A DNA stretch of 64,000 nucleotides from Pseudohongiella sp. (GCA_030696315.1 JAUYSM010000098.1:1-64000); one strand, 5' to 3'. Shown: positions 24,629 through 34,208, numbered from the stretch's first letter. A program made the numbers and translations. The notes: generated from the sequence alone by a model not told the origin.

Positions 24629-26263
24629 TCAGAAAATCCAGCCTTGTCCTGCATACACCATGTCGATGGCATTGGTGGGTGATTCGTTGGATTTGCCGCC
24701 AACCAACTGTACGATTGATCCTTCTGGCACTGCATCCGGCTCGGTACCATTCTGGTTGTAGTCGCCATAAGCAAAGTAGTTGGTAGTTTGCAAGCCGCCT
24801 TTGATAAACACACCCATCAGATTGGTTTCAGCGCTAATCACCGGGTCTTCTGCCACCAGACGCGCCAGCAAAGCATCGATGATATCGTCGACGTCATTTG
24901 AGCCCGGGTTGTTATCTATCTTGACGGTGTAATAACCATCTTGACCTTTGGCAACATCGCCGGCATCGGTATCAAATACCAGCGTGATATGCGATATATC
25001 CTGCGCCCACAATGGGAAGTCATTTGCCGCGTTGTTGTCAGGCACCGGATCTACCGGCGTCACCGGGGTCACTGGGGTTACTGGCGTGACAGGTTCGCCC
25101 TTGCCATTAATACCAAAACTGACTGTGGCGGTAGACGTGGCACCTTCACTGTCGGTCATGCTGTAGGTAAAGCTCAGCGCAACTGATTCGCCGTTGTTAA
25201 GGGCGTCATATTCTGAACCCGCGTCGTATGACCAGCTGCCATCAGCATTAAACACCAGCGTGCCTTTGGCGGGATTGCCGTTACCGTCCACAAAGCTGCC
25301 TTCGTTCAGGCTCCAGGTGTGTGTGTCCAGTCTGTCAATGTCGCTGTCATTGCCAGTCACACTGGCGTTGATGATGGTGGCACCTTCGTCTATAAAGGCC
25401 AGCGTGTCGTTCTGTGCAACGGGTGCGTCGTTCTGACCCTGAATCACTACCGTAAAACTTGCAGTGTCAGTGCTCCAATCATCACCATCCTGCACTTTCA
25501 CGTTATAGGTGAAAGTTTTGGTTAAGGTCTCGCCCGCTGACAGACGGTCAGCATCCGGACCGTCCAGCGCTAACTGCCAGCTGCCATCAGCGGCCAGTGT
25601 CAGCGAACCCAGATCAAGATCGCCGTCCATCAGACGGACGCTGCTACCTGCTGCGCCACCAGTCCAACTGGTCACCTGCGCGGAACCTGCGTCAGTATCA
25701 TTGGTCAACACATTGCCAGCGCCTGCGCCGTTTTCAATCACAGTAGTTTGATCATCCTGCGCATTAACGGCGGCTGATGTTTTTTCCAGCAACTTGGAAG
25801 AACCGTTACGGCTTCCGCCCACGGTACCCACGGATGTCAGACGCGCTGCAAAATCAACATTGGCAAAATCGTCCAGCGACAGCGCACGTACGCTGCTGGA
25901 AAGAACAAAGTCGTAACTGCGCACGTCGTCTTTACCGATACCGGCGGTACCGATACGGATACCGGCATCGTAGCCTTTGCCTGAGCCGGTCAATCCATTC
26001 ATGTTGACGCCCTCGCCCAGATTGCTGATCTTGTCGAGGCCTTGGCTGAATCCGGTATTGCTTGCTGACGTACGCAATGAACCCACCAGCGCCTTGTCGG
26101 CCAGATCAAAAAACAAACCGCGCAGGTCACCGATAACAGTACCTTCCTGCGTGACACTGAATTGCAACTGACCATTACCGGCTTCAGTCACTGTGACTCG
26201 AACTTGCGGACCACCCACCTCAGTGGATGCATCATTAATTAAAAAACTCATCGATCGGCTCAT
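24629..26263 (-). CDS. VCBS-repeat surface or secreted protein
   Basis: 544-aa protein, start ATG 26263 with AGGAG six bases upstream. There is no Sec signal; the N-terminal domain (residues about 1-150, with GDLRGLFFDLAD and YDAGIRIGTAGIGKDDV) precedes two VCBS/cadherin-like repeats (residues about 180-390; GNVLTNDTD, GSWQLALDG, GSWSYDAG, FTYSMTDSEG). A (Val-Thr-Pro)4 linker joins them to a C-terminal region of about 130 residues (HITLVFDTDAGD, YTVKIDNNPGSNDVDD, FAYGDYNQNG) that I cannot assign. Such proteins are often type I secretion substrates that bind the cell surface or matrix, but no classic RTX nonapeptides are seen. It is the only leftward gene within this part of the EPS locus. Confidence 0.75.
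   Translation of the reverse strand: MSRSMSFLINDASTEVGGPQVRVTVTEAGNGQLQFSVTQEGTVIGDLRGLFFDLADKALVGSLRTSASNTGFSQGLDKISNLGEGVNMNGLTGSGKGYDAGIRIGTAGIGKDDVRSYDFVLSSSVRALSLDDFANVDFAARLTSVGTVGGSRNGSSKLLEKTSAAVNAQDDQTTVIENGAGAGNVLTNDTDAGSAQVTSWTGGAAGSSVRLMDGDLDLGSLTLAADGSWQLALDGPDADRLSAGETLTKTFTYNVKVQDGDDWSTDTASFTVVIQGQNDAPVAQNDTLAFIDEGATIINASVTGNDSDIDRLDTHTWSLNEGSFVDGNGNPAKGTLVFNADGSWSYDAGSEYDALNNGESVALSFTYSMTDSEGATSTATVSFGINGKGEPVTPVTPVTPVTPVDPVPDNNAANDFPLWAQDISHITLVFDTDAGDVAKGQDGYYTVKIDNNPGSNDVDDIIDALLARLVAEDPVISAETNLMGVFIKGGLQTTNYFAYGDYNQNGTEPDAVPEGSIVQLVGGKSNESPTNAIDMVYAGQGWIF
25053..25088 (-). repeat. Four 9-base repeats encoding a Val-Thr-Pro linker
   Basis: Four imperfect tandem 9-base units (ACCGGCGTC, ACCGGGGTC, ACTGGGGTT, ACTGGCGTG) encode the PVTPVTPVTPVTP hinge of the VCBS protein. 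Unit number may vary between strains. Confidence 0.8.
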
Positions 26264-26432
26264 ACAGGCTCCTGATACACCACGCAATCGGCTTGATTGC
26301 TTGAAGAAGGCTTCATCATGAATGAGCCAGTACAAGTGATTGTGTCTGAATTGCAAACAATGGATTTTGCACTTTGGTCACAAATCAGCGGCGCATCGGT
26401 AGTTTAATCTCCACATCAAACCGGAGCGCATT

Positions 26433-27680
26433 ATGACCAACCACGTTTTGCCCGCAGCACCATCCATTGCTTACCTGGTCAGCGAATACCCTGCCACTTC
26501 GCATACCTTTATTCTGAAAGAGGTGCTTGGCCTGCGACAATTGGGGTTCAGGATCGCCACTGCCAGCATCAATGCAGATAACAGACCCTTGGCGGCGCTC
26601 ACCGATGACGAGCGTGCAGCACGTGATAGCACTTACGTGATCAAATCCCACGGGCTGCGCGGCGCGCTGATCGCTCAACTGTGGTGCCTGCGGCATTATC
26701 CGCAGGGTTATGCGCGTGGGCTGCTGGCGGCCCTGCGTCGCAGCCTGACTAACCCACGCACAATCTTGCGCAACCTCGCGCATTTTGCCGAAGCCTTGAT
26801 GATAGGTCGTTGGATGCAGCGGGAAGCGATCCAGCACCTGCATGTGCATTTTGCAACCGCTGGCGCGTCGGTTGCGAGTCTGGCCAAACAGATTTTTAAT
26901 ATCACCCTGTCGATGACTGTGCATGGACCAGACGAATTCGCCAATGTGCGCAATGAACATTTCCATGAAAAGGTCGCTGCGGCTGATTTTGTGGTGTGCA
27001 TCAGCCATTTTGCCCGCAGCCAGACCATGCAACACAGTGCGCCCGAGCATTGGAAAAAGCTCGATGTATCGCGGCTGGGTGTTGATCCCGGGAGGTTTGC
27101 GCCAATGCCAAATAGCCCTGATTCGGACGAATTTTTAGTGCTGTGTGTGGGGCGGCTGACGCCGGCCAAAGGCCAGCATCTGCTGCTCGACGCGATCGCT
27201 GCCCTGCATAACACCGGCGAAAAAATTCGACTGGAGCTTGCGGGTGATGGCCCGGACCGATTTTCCTTACAGCGACATGCGGAGGCTCTTGGCATCACCA
27301 CACTGGTTAAATTTCATGGCGCACTCAACCACGATCAGGTCAGGGCGTTGTATGCATCATGCGACGCCTTTGTGCTGCCAAGTTTTGCCGAGGGCATCCC
27401 GGTGGTATTGATGGAGGCCATGGCCTCTGGCGTACCCTGTATCAGCACCCGCATCGCGGGTATCCCTGAATTGATTGAAGATGGTGAAAGCGGATTTCTG
27501 GCATCGCCCTCGAGTCTGGACGAGTTGACTGACAGGCTGCGCCAGCTGATTCACGATCCGGTAGTACGCAACCGCCTTGCAACTAACGGCCGCAAACGAG
27601 TCTGTGACGCCTATGATCTGCAACGCAATATTGTGGGTTTGGCACAACTGTTTCAACGCCGACTGGGAGCGAGTTCATGA
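26433..27680 (+). CDS. Glycosyltransferase family 4 (EPS)
   Basis: 415-aa GT-B glycosyltransferase that would add a sugar to the lipid-linked EPS repeat in the cytoplasm. The C-terminal domain has the family 4 marks: VGRLTPAKGQHLLLDAI, a PSFAEGIPVVLMEAMASG segment with the EX7E nucleotide-sugar motif, and GIPELIEDGESGFL. The N-terminal domain begins IAYLVSEYPATSHTFI, found in colanic-acid-type transferases (WcaL/AmsK-like). The donor and linkage are not known. ATG 26433 follows a GGAG. The next gene overlaps by 4 bases. Confidence 0.92.
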   Translation: MTNHVLPAAPSIAYLVSEYPATSHTFILKEVLGLRQLGFRIATASINADNRPLAALTDDERAARDSTYVIKSHGLRGALIAQLWCLRHYPQGYARGLLAALRRSLTNPRTILRNLAHFAEALMIGRWMQREAIQHLHVHFATAGASVASLAKQIFNITLSMTVHGPDEFANVRNEHFHEKVAAADFVVCISHFARSQTMQHSAPEHWKKLDVSRLGVDPGRFAPMPNSPDSDEFLVLCVGRLTPAKGQHLLLDAIAALHNTGEKIRLELAGDGPDRFSLQRHAEALGITTLVKFHGALNHDQVRALYASCDAFVLPSFAEGIPVVLMEAMASGVPCISTRIAGIPELIEDGESGFLASPSSLDELTDRLRQLIHDPVVRNRLATNGRKRVCDAYDLQRNIVGLAQLFQRRLGASS

Positions 27681-28864
27681 TCGACGTATTCATTTCAGTG
27701 GTTGCGACGCTGGCGAGTATTCTCAGTCTGCCCGGTAGCCTCACACTGGCGCTGCTATCACTTGCTGCGCTGTGGCCAAGTCGGGTCACCCGCATTATCA
27801 AACCGGCTGAGACTGGACGCATCGCCATTGTGATCCCTGCACATAATGAAAGCGCGAGCATCGGTCGCACCCTGAGCAATGTGCTGGCAGCAAGCCGGGC
27901 AGATACGCGCACCGACGTGTGGGTAATCGCCGACAATTGCGACGACGATACTGCGCAATTGGCGCAAGCTGCCGGCGCTCATGTCATCGTGCGCAGTCAT
28001 GCCCAATTGCGTGGCAAAGGTCACGCTCTGGAGTATGCATTTGCTCAACTAACACCCATGTCATACAGCTGGTTGATGGTTATTGATGCCGACAGCACGC
28101 TGGAGCCGGGCTTTCTCCCGGCCATGCGCGCTGCGATGTCAGCAGACAGAAACGCGCTGCAGGCCTGTTATCTGTCAACGGCGGGCAACCACTTGCGCTC
28201 ACGCGTCAGTCGTCTTGCACAATGGGGTTTTAATCTGGTGCGCCCGCTTGCACGCCAGCGTCTGGGCTTTTCTTGCGGACTCATGGGCAATGGCTTTGCG
28301 CTGCGCACAGAACTGCTGGAACGCCTACCTTACCGCGCACACTCAGTGGTGGAGGATCTGGAGTATCACCTGCTGCTGGTCAATCAGGGAGAGCGCGTAC
28401 ATTTTGTTGCCGATGCGGTGGTCACTGGTGAGATTGCAGATACCCGCGACGGTGCGCGCACCCAACGCACGCGCTGGGAGGGCGGTCGCCTGCGCATGTT
28501 GCAGGAGCACTTGCCATCCCTGCTGCGCCGAAGCCTGCGTGGGGACCGTGCCGCTGCAGAGTTACTGGCCGACCTGCTGCTACTGCCTCTGGGTATGCAC
28601 GTTGTGTTACTACTGATTGCTGCCATGTTGGGCGGAATTGGTCTTTATGCTGCACTGATTGGATTACTTGCAATTGGCCTTTACGTCAGCGCGATTCTCT
28701 GGCGTGGCCCCACCACAACGCAGGATCTGCTGGTACTTGCCTGCAGCCCTGTTTACCTGATCTGGAAGCTTACCCTGCTGCCGGCGACGCTGTTACAAAG
28801 CCGACGTCGGGCACATTGGGTGCGCTCCAGACGCAACAACGAAATCGGGATTAATCATGAGTAA
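27677..28864 (+). CDS. Glycosyltransferase family 2, membrane-associated
   Basis: 395-aa GT-A enzyme. An N-terminal hydrophobic stretch (residues about 8-35) precedes the catalytic domain starting AIVIPAHNESASIG. The metal-binding DADST motif is near residue 137, the catalytic acid lies in SVVEDLEYHLL, and RTRWEGGRLRML is a QxxRW-like variant typical of processive enzymes such as cellulose/hyaluronan synthases, although the first residue is Arg-Thr-Arg-Trp. Two C-terminal hydrophobic segments (residues about 310-350) suggest membrane contact. It overlaps its neighbours on both sides (4 and 8 bases), so they form one transcript. Confidence 0.9.
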   Translation: MIDVFISVVATLASILSLPGSLTLALLSLAALWPSRVTRIIKPAETGRIAIVIPAHNESASIGRTLSNVLAASRADTRTDVWVIADNCDDDTAQLAQAAGAHVIVRSHAQLRGKGHALEYAFAQLTPMSYSWLMVIDADSTLEPGFLPAMRAAMSADRNALQACYLSTAGNHLRSRVSRLAQWGFNLVRPLARQRLGFSCGLMGNGFALRTELLERLPYRAHSVVEDLEYHLLLVNQGERVHFVADAVVTGEIADTRDGARTQRTRWEGGRLRMLQEHLPSLLRRSLRGDRAAAELLADLLLLPLGMHVVLLLIAAMLGGIGLYAALIGLLAIGLYVSAILWRGPTTTQDLLVLACSPVYLIWKLTLLPATLLQSRRRAHWVRSRRNNEIGINHE

Positions 28865-29849
28865 CAACGACCACCTAACTTCAACGCCAGAAGCCAGCCT
28901 TATTATGCTGTCCTTTAATACCCGCGAACTGCTGCGCGAGAGTCTGTCGTCTTTGATAACAGTCAGTGCTGAGATTGACGCGGAAATTATTGTGGTAGAC
29001 AACGCCTCACATGATGGCTCGGCTGATATGGTTGCTGCGGAATTTCCACAAGTGCCTCTGATACGTTCGCCACAAAACCTCGGCTTTGCCGGTGGTAACA
29101 ATCTGGGCCGCACAGCGGCACGGGGTGAGTTCCTGGTGCTGGTGAACTCCGACGCATTTATCGAACCCGGCGCGCTGAAACTGGGTTTGCAGCGCATGCG
29201 AGAGTGCCCGCACGTCGGGCTTGCAGGCGGTTTGCTGGTCGGTCGCGATCAGCGTCCTGAGCCGTCTGCACGACGATTTCCGTCTCCACTGAACGACTTG
29301 TTGAGCCTGACCGGGCTTGCAGCACGATATCCACAATCGCGCTTTTTTGGACGATTTGACCGCACCTGGGCAAATCCCCACGACGCAGCCCAGGTGGACT
29401 GGGTTCCCGGCGCATTTTGTATCATCCGCCAGTCTGCACTTGAGCAGATTGGTTTTTTTGATGAACGCTTTTTTCTCTACTATGAGGAAGTTGACCTGTG
29501 TCGTCGCTTGCGCAAGGCCGGATGGTCGGTCTGGTACTGGCCGGATTTAAAAGCCGTGCACTGGGGCGGCGAGTCGTCCAAGACATTGTCCGGCCAAACC
29601 GTGTCCAATCACGGTCGCCAGCTCACGCTGTGGCGCATGCGCAGTGCGCTGCTTTACTACCGTAAACACCACGGCTACGCGGCCGCTTGGGTCAGCGCCA
29701 GCATCGAAACCACCTGGCATCGGCTACGCGTGTTAAAAAATCGCCGTGACCTGAACAAACAGAGCGAATCCAGAGCGGTCGTCGCCATGCAACAACGCGC
29801 CTGGCGGGAAACGCTCGCCGGCCGTGTCTCTCCCCCCAAACCCTGGTGA
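28857..29849 (+). CDS. Glycosyltransferase family 2, rhamnosyltransferase-like
   Basis: 330-aa cytoplasmic GT-A enzyme. The start is IMLSFNTRELLRESLSSL, then VVDNASHDGSADM and NLGFAGGNNLGRTAARGE, which is the pattern of WbbL-type rhamnosyltransferases. The metal motif is NSDAF and a VDWVPGAFCIIRQSALEQIG segment carries the acceptor-side loop, followed by FDERFFLYYEEVDLCRR. The donor could be dTDP-rhamnose, but no rml genes are in the window. It overlaps the upstream gene by 8 bases. Confidence 0.9.
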   Translation: MSNNDHLTSTPEASLIMLSFNTRELLRESLSSLITVSAEIDAEIIVVDNASHDGSADMVAAEFPQVPLIRSPQNLGFAGGNNLGRTAARGEFLVLVNSDAFIEPGALKLGLQRMRECPHVGLAGGLLVGRDQRPEPSARRFPSPLNDLLSLTGLAARYPQSRFFGRFDRTWANPHDAAQVDWVPGAFCIIRQSALEQIGFFDERFFLYYEEVDLCRRLRKAGWSVWYWPDLKAVHWGGESSKTLSGQTVSNHGRQLTLWRMRSALLYYRKHHGYAAAWVSASIETTWHRLRVLKNRRDLNKQSESRAVVAMQQRAWRETLAGRVSPPKPW

Positions 29850-29855
29850 TCTGCT

Positions 29856-30371
29856 ATGTTTAATTTAATTCGCGAAGATTGGCGCACCCATGAACGGGAC
29901 ATCTGGCGGCAGGGTTTCTGGACGATGATGATTTATCGTTTTGGTCGCTGGCGCTACCGCCTGCCCGGGCTGGTGCGTAAGCCCTTTTCTTTTCTGTACA
30001 AACTGCTCAAATTTGCTGGTCAGGTGATGACCGGTATTGATCTGCCGTGCGAGACCACGGTCGGGCGCAGATTACGCATCGAGCATTTTGGCGGCATCAT
30101 TGTGTCGGGAGACTCTGTTATTGGCGACGATGTTGTGATTCGCAACGGCGTGACCATTGGTTTGCGCCGCACGGGTGAGCGCGGCGCTCCCATCCTTGGC
30201 AATCGTGTTGATATCGGCGCCGGCGCCAAGATTCTGGGTAATATCCACATAGGTGATGACGCCGTGATCGGCGCCAATGCCGTAGTGCTGACGGATGTGC
30301 CAGCAGGTGCGATCGCGGTAGGTGTGCCGGCAAGAATTATTTTACGCCAACTTCAACGCTCGAAAACCTGA
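29856..30371 (+). CDS. Serine acetyltransferase-like O-acetyltransferase (WcaB-type)
   Basis: 171-aa left-handed beta-helix acetyltransferase. Residues 1-60 are a helical N-terminal part beginning MFNLIREDWRTHERD, and residues 65-160 hold hexapeptide repeats (VIGDDVVIRNGVTIG, VDIGAGAKILGNIHIG, DDAVIGANAVVLTDV). The active-site His is in RIEHFGGIIV. CysE-like enzymes make O-acetylserine, but the EPS setting and the WcaB-like length suggest acetylation of a sugar in the polymer. It starts 6 bases after the upstream transferase. Its end is followed by a 109-base gap containing a hairpin. Confidence 0.85.
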   Translation: MFNLIREDWRTHERDIWRQGFWTMMIYRFGRWRYRLPGLVRKPFSFLYKLLKFAGQVMTGIDLPCETTVGRRLRIEHFGGIIVSGDSVIGDDVVIRNGVTIGLRRTGERGAPILGNRVDIGAGAKILGNIHIGDDAVIGANAVVLTDVPAGAIAVGVPARIILRQLQRSKT

Positions 30372-30417
30372 ACCTTGGTGTGTCCGATTACGGGTGCCTT
30401 CAGTTGACCAAAAGTCT

Positions 30418-30447
30418 CCGCAGTGTATGCTTGAAGCGACACTGCGG
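30418..30447 (+). other. Perfect 9-bp hairpin in the leader of the TIM-barrel gene
   Basis: CCGCAGTGT / ACACTGCGG (30418-30426 and 30439-30447) with a 12-base loop lies 33 bases before the start codon at 30481. No T tract follows on either strand, so it is not a standard terminator. It may protect the upstream mRNA end or affect translation of the next gene. Confidence 0.5.
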
Positions 30448-30480
30448 TCTAATCCAGGTGCCAGGGAGTCTCTCACCAGC

Positions 30481-32331
30481 ATGTTTAAAACAGCGGTTTT
30501 GCTCGGTTCAGTCACACTATCAGCCATGTCGCTTTTTTACGCCACTGCATCCACGGCCGCCAGCACGGCTGTTACCATCGCGCTATGCCCCCTGAATGAT
30601 CCATTGGGTGGACCGGCAAATCCAGATGCCAGCCGCGCTAATGTCGATCAGATCTACTTTACTGCCGACGGCACCCGGCAATGGTTGTCCATCAGCCAAC
30701 ATGAGAATGCTTCCCAGTCCTGTTCAACGGCAGTGCTGCAGGTCGAAGGCGATATTTTGTGGGCAGCGCCGGCAACCGAGGAGCAGGTGGCTGGGGCCAT
30801 CCGACAAGTGGGTTTGCTGGGCGACTTTACCAACAACAAACCTTTAGTCAGTGAGATTATTGTAATCCCTGAGAACACCTCGGAAGCAGAATCAGAAGTA
30901 GTGACATCTGGCATGGCTCTCACGTCTGCTTTGCCGCTGGATAGACCAGCGTTATACCAGTTTACGTCACAACACTTCGGACTTGATGAGCGCGTGGTTA
31001 TCAATGAATCGACCCACTTGTTTTGTGAACCCGGTGAAAATATCGCCGGGGCCTTCTTTACAAGCGAGAGAGTCTGGAGCATAGCATCAGAGTTACAGTT
31101 GGAAATCCGCGCACGTGGCCAAGGTCAATTCCAGGTGGCACTGGGTGATACACAACGCGACAAACTGCAGGAGCCACTGCGACTTGGCGAAATGGTGCTA
31201 ACTGACTCTGCAACAGAAGCTGACGCGCTTAATTTCAGATTCAATGTGCCTGACAACAATTCACCGTGGACCTCACTGACCATCATCTGTCCTGACGAAG
31301 GAGGTGAGCTGGAACTTTTGTCGTTGAACATGAGCACGCCACAAGGTCGCCAACAGCGCGAGCAGTTCGAGCAACAACTCACCCAAGGGACACACCGGGG
31401 CGCCTGGCTTTGGTCACCACAACTGTGGCAGCAGACGCCAGAGTTTATCTGGCGCGCTCAAACACTTCAGCAACTTAATGAGATTTACATTAGCGTACCT
31501 TTAGACAATACCGGAGACGTAGCGGATACGGATATGCTCATGCAATTTTTGACGAATGCCAACAATCGCGGCCTGGATGTCTGGGTGGTAATAGGTGACC
31601 CCCGTGATGTTCTGCCGGCCAGCCTGCCTGCGCTTGAGGCGCGACTCAATGCTTTTTTGCGATACAACCAGCAAGCACCGGTCTCGGCACGCCTGCACGG
31701 AGTACAACTCGATATAGAGCCTTATCTGTTGCGAGGATTTGCCGGTGCGCAATCTTACTGGAGAGACCGCTATGTATCGGTTATCAATCATGCACATGCG
31801 TTGCTGCAGGGCCGGATGCCGCTGGATCTGGTGATGCCCGCCTGGTGGGGCAGCCACCGGGCCTGGGGCCAGCAGCTTTTCGAACAATTGCCGGTGGTCG
31901 ATATTCGCCTGAGCATCATGAATTATCACACGTCCATCGACCGGTTGCGGGCCAATGCACAGCCATTTCTGGAGTGGGGGCAACGGGCATCGGTGCCCGT
32001 GATGATAGCGCTGGAATCAGGTGCACTGCCAGACGAGACCCATCATCGCTACACGCACAATAAGGGAACGGGAGAGCTTTGGTTAGTGATGGTGGGGGAG
32101 GAATCGGTGTTTGTGCTGTTTGACAGGCTGCAATCAGATTTGACGGGTCAGGCTTTCGCTTTCAACTTCAATTACCCGGTGCCCGCAGGCGATTACACCT
32201 TTAAGGGAGATATGGCACGATTGAACTCAGTTGCAAATAAACTTATCCACGAATGGCATACCTGGCCTGCATTTTCTGGTATTGCCATCCATGGACTGGA
32301 TGACATACGTGTCGGGGAAGATGTTCGATGA
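30481..32331 (+). CDS. Exported TIM-barrel glycosidase-like protein of the EPS locus
   Basis: 616-aa exported protein; ATG 30481 gives a signal peptide (FKTAVLLGSVTLSAMSLFYATAS). Residues about 30-285 are beta-rich and unassigned (possibly carbohydrate-binding). Residues about 300-616 look like a TIM barrel: HRGAWLWSPQLW, GLDVWVVIGDP, LHGVQLDIEPYLL with Asp411 and Glu413 as likely catalytic acids, LDLVMPAWWG, LSIMNYHTS and a final FSGIAIHGLDDI. This resembles glycoside hydrolase clan-A-type enzymes, though I cannot name a family. It overlaps a deacetylase-like gene by 4 bases, so both probably trim or modify the polymer in the periplasm. Confidence 0.7.
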   Translation: MFKTAVLLGSVTLSAMSLFYATASTAASTAVTIALCPLNDPLGGPANPDASRANVDQIYFTADGTRQWLSISQHENASQSCSTAVLQVEGDILWAAPATEEQVAGAIRQVGLLGDFTNNKPLVSEIIVIPENTSEAESEVVTSGMALTSALPLDRPALYQFTSQHFGLDERVVINESTHLFCEPGENIAGAFFTSERVWSIASELQLEIRARGQGQFQVALGDTQRDKLQEPLRLGEMVLTDSATEADALNFRFNVPDNNSPWTSLTIICPDEGGELELLSLNMSTPQGRQQREQFEQQLTQGTHRGAWLWSPQLWQQTPEFIWRAQTLQQLNEIYISVPLDNTGDVADTDMLMQFLTNANNRGLDVWVVIGDPRDVLPASLPALEARLNAFLRYNQQAPVSARLHGVQLDIEPYLLRGFAGAQSYWRDRYVSVINHAHALLQGRMPLDLVMPAWWGSHRAWGQQLFEQLPVVDIRLSIMNYHTSIDRLRANAQPFLEWGQRASVPVMIALESGALPDETHHRYTHNKGTGELWLVMVGEESVFVLFDRLQSDLTGQAFAFNFNYPVPAGDYTFKGDMARLNSVANKLIHEWHTWPAFSGIAIHGLDDIRVGEDVR

Positions 32332-34187
32332 GCAGAGGACGTCGCATTCTCGGCGCAGTTATGTTTATGTGCGTTGCCATCGGCATAGGGTGGTGGCAGA
32401 GTTCCCGGACACCGGTGTTTCCGGAGTTGCAGGGACCGTTGCATATCACAACAGTCGCTGACCCAACACCGACGCTAATCAGTGACTATCCGGGTAGCGG
32501 CAAACACAGTGTGGCGATTTGGGTGAACGACCCGGACAGCTCCTGGCTGGGTTTGGCGATGGGATTCAAAAGCATCGGTTTGCCTTTCCGGCTGGTCAGT
32601 GATGTCGATCAGGCGCTGGAACACAAGGTTATCATGGTGTACCCGTCACTAACCGGCGGTAACACAACACCTGATGAACTCAGTCGTTTGCGGGATCATG
32701 TCGGGGCAGGCGGCACACTGGTCGGATTTTCCGTCATTGGTGGCGGGATGTCGTCCTTGTTTGGCTTTCAGCAATCCGCAGAACATGCGGTGCGGAGCCA
32801 GTTGGAATTCCAGGACTCGCCATTGACGGCGGGAATGATTGAATCGAAGGTGGAGCGCACTATACGCCTGGGCGATACCACAGAGGCAGACTCAGGGTTA
32901 CCAGGCACACATTACACGGGCGCAGAGCAGGTAGTTGCGCAATTTGAGGACGGTTCAGCTGCGGTAACGTACAAGGCAATGCCCCGCAATGGCACTAACG
33001 AAGGCGTTGGTCACGCCTATGCGTTTGGGCTGGACATCGGCCACTTTATGTTACGGGCGTTTAATGGCCGCTTTGCCAACATGGCCGATACTTACGTTAA
33101 CGCCTATCAACCGCAGGTAGATATTTTTTTGCGCGTGTTGCTGCGTATCTATCAGCAGGGAGAACCCGATGCTGTGACGCTATCGCCCACACCGCACGGC
33201 AAAGCCTTTACAGCGCTATTGACCCACGATGTGGATTTCACACGATCGATCAATAACATTGCGGACTATGTTGCGCTGGAAACCCGGTTTGGTGTGCCAG
33301 CAACGTATTTTATTCAAACCAAATATATGACGGACTACAATGATCGCCAATTCTTCAACCCATCAAGGGCAGAAACTTTAAAACTGTTGATTGACCGCGG
33401 CATGGAGATTGCCAGTCACACGGTGGCACATTCCAATGAGTTCAGCAGAATGCCAGTTGGGAGCGGCGATGAGCAATACCCCGCTTACCAGCCGTTTGTC
33501 CGTGATTTTGCTACTGTTGAAAATGCCAGCATGATGGGTGAATTAAGGGTCAGCAAGTTCCTGCTGGATTCGTTGTCAGGCACACAGATCGTTTCCTTCA
33601 GACCGGGCCATCTGTCACTTCCGGAGCCTCTTCCGCAATTGCTGGTTGCCAACGGTTATCGTTTCAGTTCCAGCATGACGGCAAACGAGGCCATGACTCA
33701 TCTTCCATTCCGTCTTTCTCATGATCGCTCTTATGGCAGACAAGTAAATGCGTACGAATTTCCGGTAACTATTGAAGATGAACAAGGTAGCTTGACTGCG
33801 CGCTTCGATGAGATCGTTGCCTTGTCTAATCAAATTGGGCAGTACCAAGGCTTGGTGATGCTCATGATCCATACAGACATGCTTGGTGAAAAACTGGAGT
33901 TTGTGGAGCGTTACCTGACACATTTTTATGACACTGCCTGGTTTGACACGGTGTCTGGTTATGGCAACTGGTGGGCGGCACGTGAATCAGTGGTAACCGA
34001 TGTTGTGGACGCGAGTGCTGACAGCCTTCGCCTGCGCATAAACGCTGCTCAGGCCCTTGACGGATTGACCTTGCGGGTCCCGGACGGCTGGCAGTATAAC
34101 GCCGGGCTTGAAGGCACCCGTCAGATTGGCGAGTTGGTCATCCTGGGAAGAGTTGATGGCAGAGCAGAACTGCTATTTACGCGCTGA
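32328..34187 (+). CDS. Polysaccharide deacetylase-like (NodB fold) protein
   Basis: 619-aa protein. One N-terminal hydrophobic segment (about residues 5-22) anchors or exports it. Residues 40-270 are an unassigned N-terminal domain with GAGGTLVGFSVIGGG, a glutamine-amidotransferase-like fold feature. Residues 290-520 form a NodB-type deacetylase domain: LLTHDVDF holds Asp301/Asp303, and SHTVAHS provides His364 and His368, which together fit the Asp-His-His metal triad; SFRPGH is motif 3. It probably removes N- or O-acetyl groups from the EPS during export. It overlaps the glycosidase-like gene by 4 bases. The end converges on the response regulator gene. Confidence 0.8.
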   Translation: MSRGRRILGAVMFMCVAIGIGWWQSSRTPVFPELQGPLHITTVADPTPTLISDYPGSGKHSVAIWVNDPDSSWLGLAMGFKSIGLPFRLVSDVDQALEHKVIMVYPSLTGGNTTPDELSRLRDHVGAGGTLVGFSVIGGGMSSLFGFQQSAEHAVRSQLEFQDSPLTAGMIESKVERTIRLGDTTEADSGLPGTHYTGAEQVVAQFEDGSAAVTYKAMPRNGTNEGVGHAYAFGLDIGHFMLRAFNGRFANMADTYVNAYQPQVDIFLRVLLRIYQQGEPDAVTLSPTPHGKAFTALLTHDVDFTRSINNIADYVALETRFGVPATYFIQTKYMTDYNDRQFFNPSRAETLKLLIDRGMEIASHTVAHSNEFSRMPVGSGDEQYPAYQPFVRDFATVENASMMGELRVSKFLLDSLSGTQIVSFRPGHLSLPEPLPQLLVANGYRFSSSMTANEAMTHLPFRLSHDRSYGRQVNAYEFPVTIEDEQGSLTARFDEIVALSNQIGQYQGLVMLMIHTDMLGEKLEFVERYLTHFYDTAWFDTVSGYGNWWAARESVVTDVVDASADSLRLRINAAQALDGLTLRVPDGWQYNAGLEGTRQIGELVILGRVDGRAELLFTR

Positions 34188-34208
34188 AATCATGTCGATT
34201 GACTTTAA

